Below are positions 63,966 to 64,000 of a stretch of DNA of 64,000 nucleotides, in pieces. A model generated the notes under the pieces. The model did no database searches. It saw only the letters and a program-made list of their open reading frames with translations, and was not told the origin of the DNA. Made by a program: the position numbers and the translations under genes. This stretch comes from Dastarcus helophoroides (taxonomy: Eukaryota > Arthropoda > Insecta > Coleoptera > Bothrideridae): NCBI GenBank assembly GCA_028583605.1, contig CM053329.1, forward strand, positions 16,575,948 through 16,639,947, written 5' to 3'. The stretch's first letter is position 1. Each line of letters begins with the position of its first letter.

Positions 63966-64000
63966 GGACAGAAGAGTTTCGCCTCTGGTATGGTGGACAT

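Noticed and set aside
63968..64000. Last 32 bases as the next upstream Ace exon
   Set aside because: Composition changes at the satellite edge, but no minus-strand GT donor is placed suitably and the frame has no cholinesterase motif; too short to judge.

Overview
This is an AT-rich eukaryotic, almost certainly insect, genomic window with very little coding DNA. The diagnostic features are two short, GC-richer exons on the minus strand (57487-57639 and 4630-4793). Conceptually joined, they read as one continuous stretch of an acetylcholinesterase, including the catalytic-His region. The exon sequences fit an arthropod enzyme; a beetle is my best guess, but nothing seen here fixes the order. 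No bacterial-type operon, CRISPR array, rRNA or tRNA was recognised.

The two exons are separated by one intron of about 52.7 kb (4794-57486), and nearly everything else lies in that intron or in the parts of the two flanking introns. The gene runs right to left. The upstream intron is at 57640-64000, and the downstream intron is at 1-4629.

Four repeat layers fill the introns. (i) A very degenerate quasi-tandem of short T/A-rich units with a CGAC core covers 1-3960, 7280-9600, 10470-11760, 12530-13080, 47680-48430 and 52490-53640. (ii) A heptanucleotide GAATTTC satellite occupies 27060-28655 and 30186-33480. It is flanked by large inverted arms (25090-26640 against 33600-35290). (iii) A satellite of roughly 115-145 bp monomers, each with the core CTCAAAATCCATAC, lies in alternating orientation at 39950-47680, 49430-52490, 54000-56510, 57740-61600 and 62990-63965. 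It forms different higher-order repeats (about 251 bp dimers, 403 bp trimers, 773 bp hexamers). (iv) A dispersed palindromic foldback element is present in a dozen full or partial copies, several at satellite boundaries.

Transposable elements form a stack at 14560-22900. A decayed non-LTR retrotransposon (coiled-coil/RNA-binding ORF1, APE-type endonuclease, reverse transcriptase) is interrupted inside its endonuclease by a 3746 bp DNA transposon (16353-20098). That transposon has about 390 bp inverted repeats, an 8 bp target duplication and a near-intact two-exon transposase of a widespread but poorly named metazoan DDE family. A solo LTR sits just upstream (14560-14921), and a second copy is at 38427-38787.

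The most unusual local event is a segmental duplication (57586-58190 to 60881-61487). It carries the first 54 bp of the acetylcholinesterase exon, its splice acceptor and one satellite higher-order unit, which leaves a decoy exon in the upstream intron.
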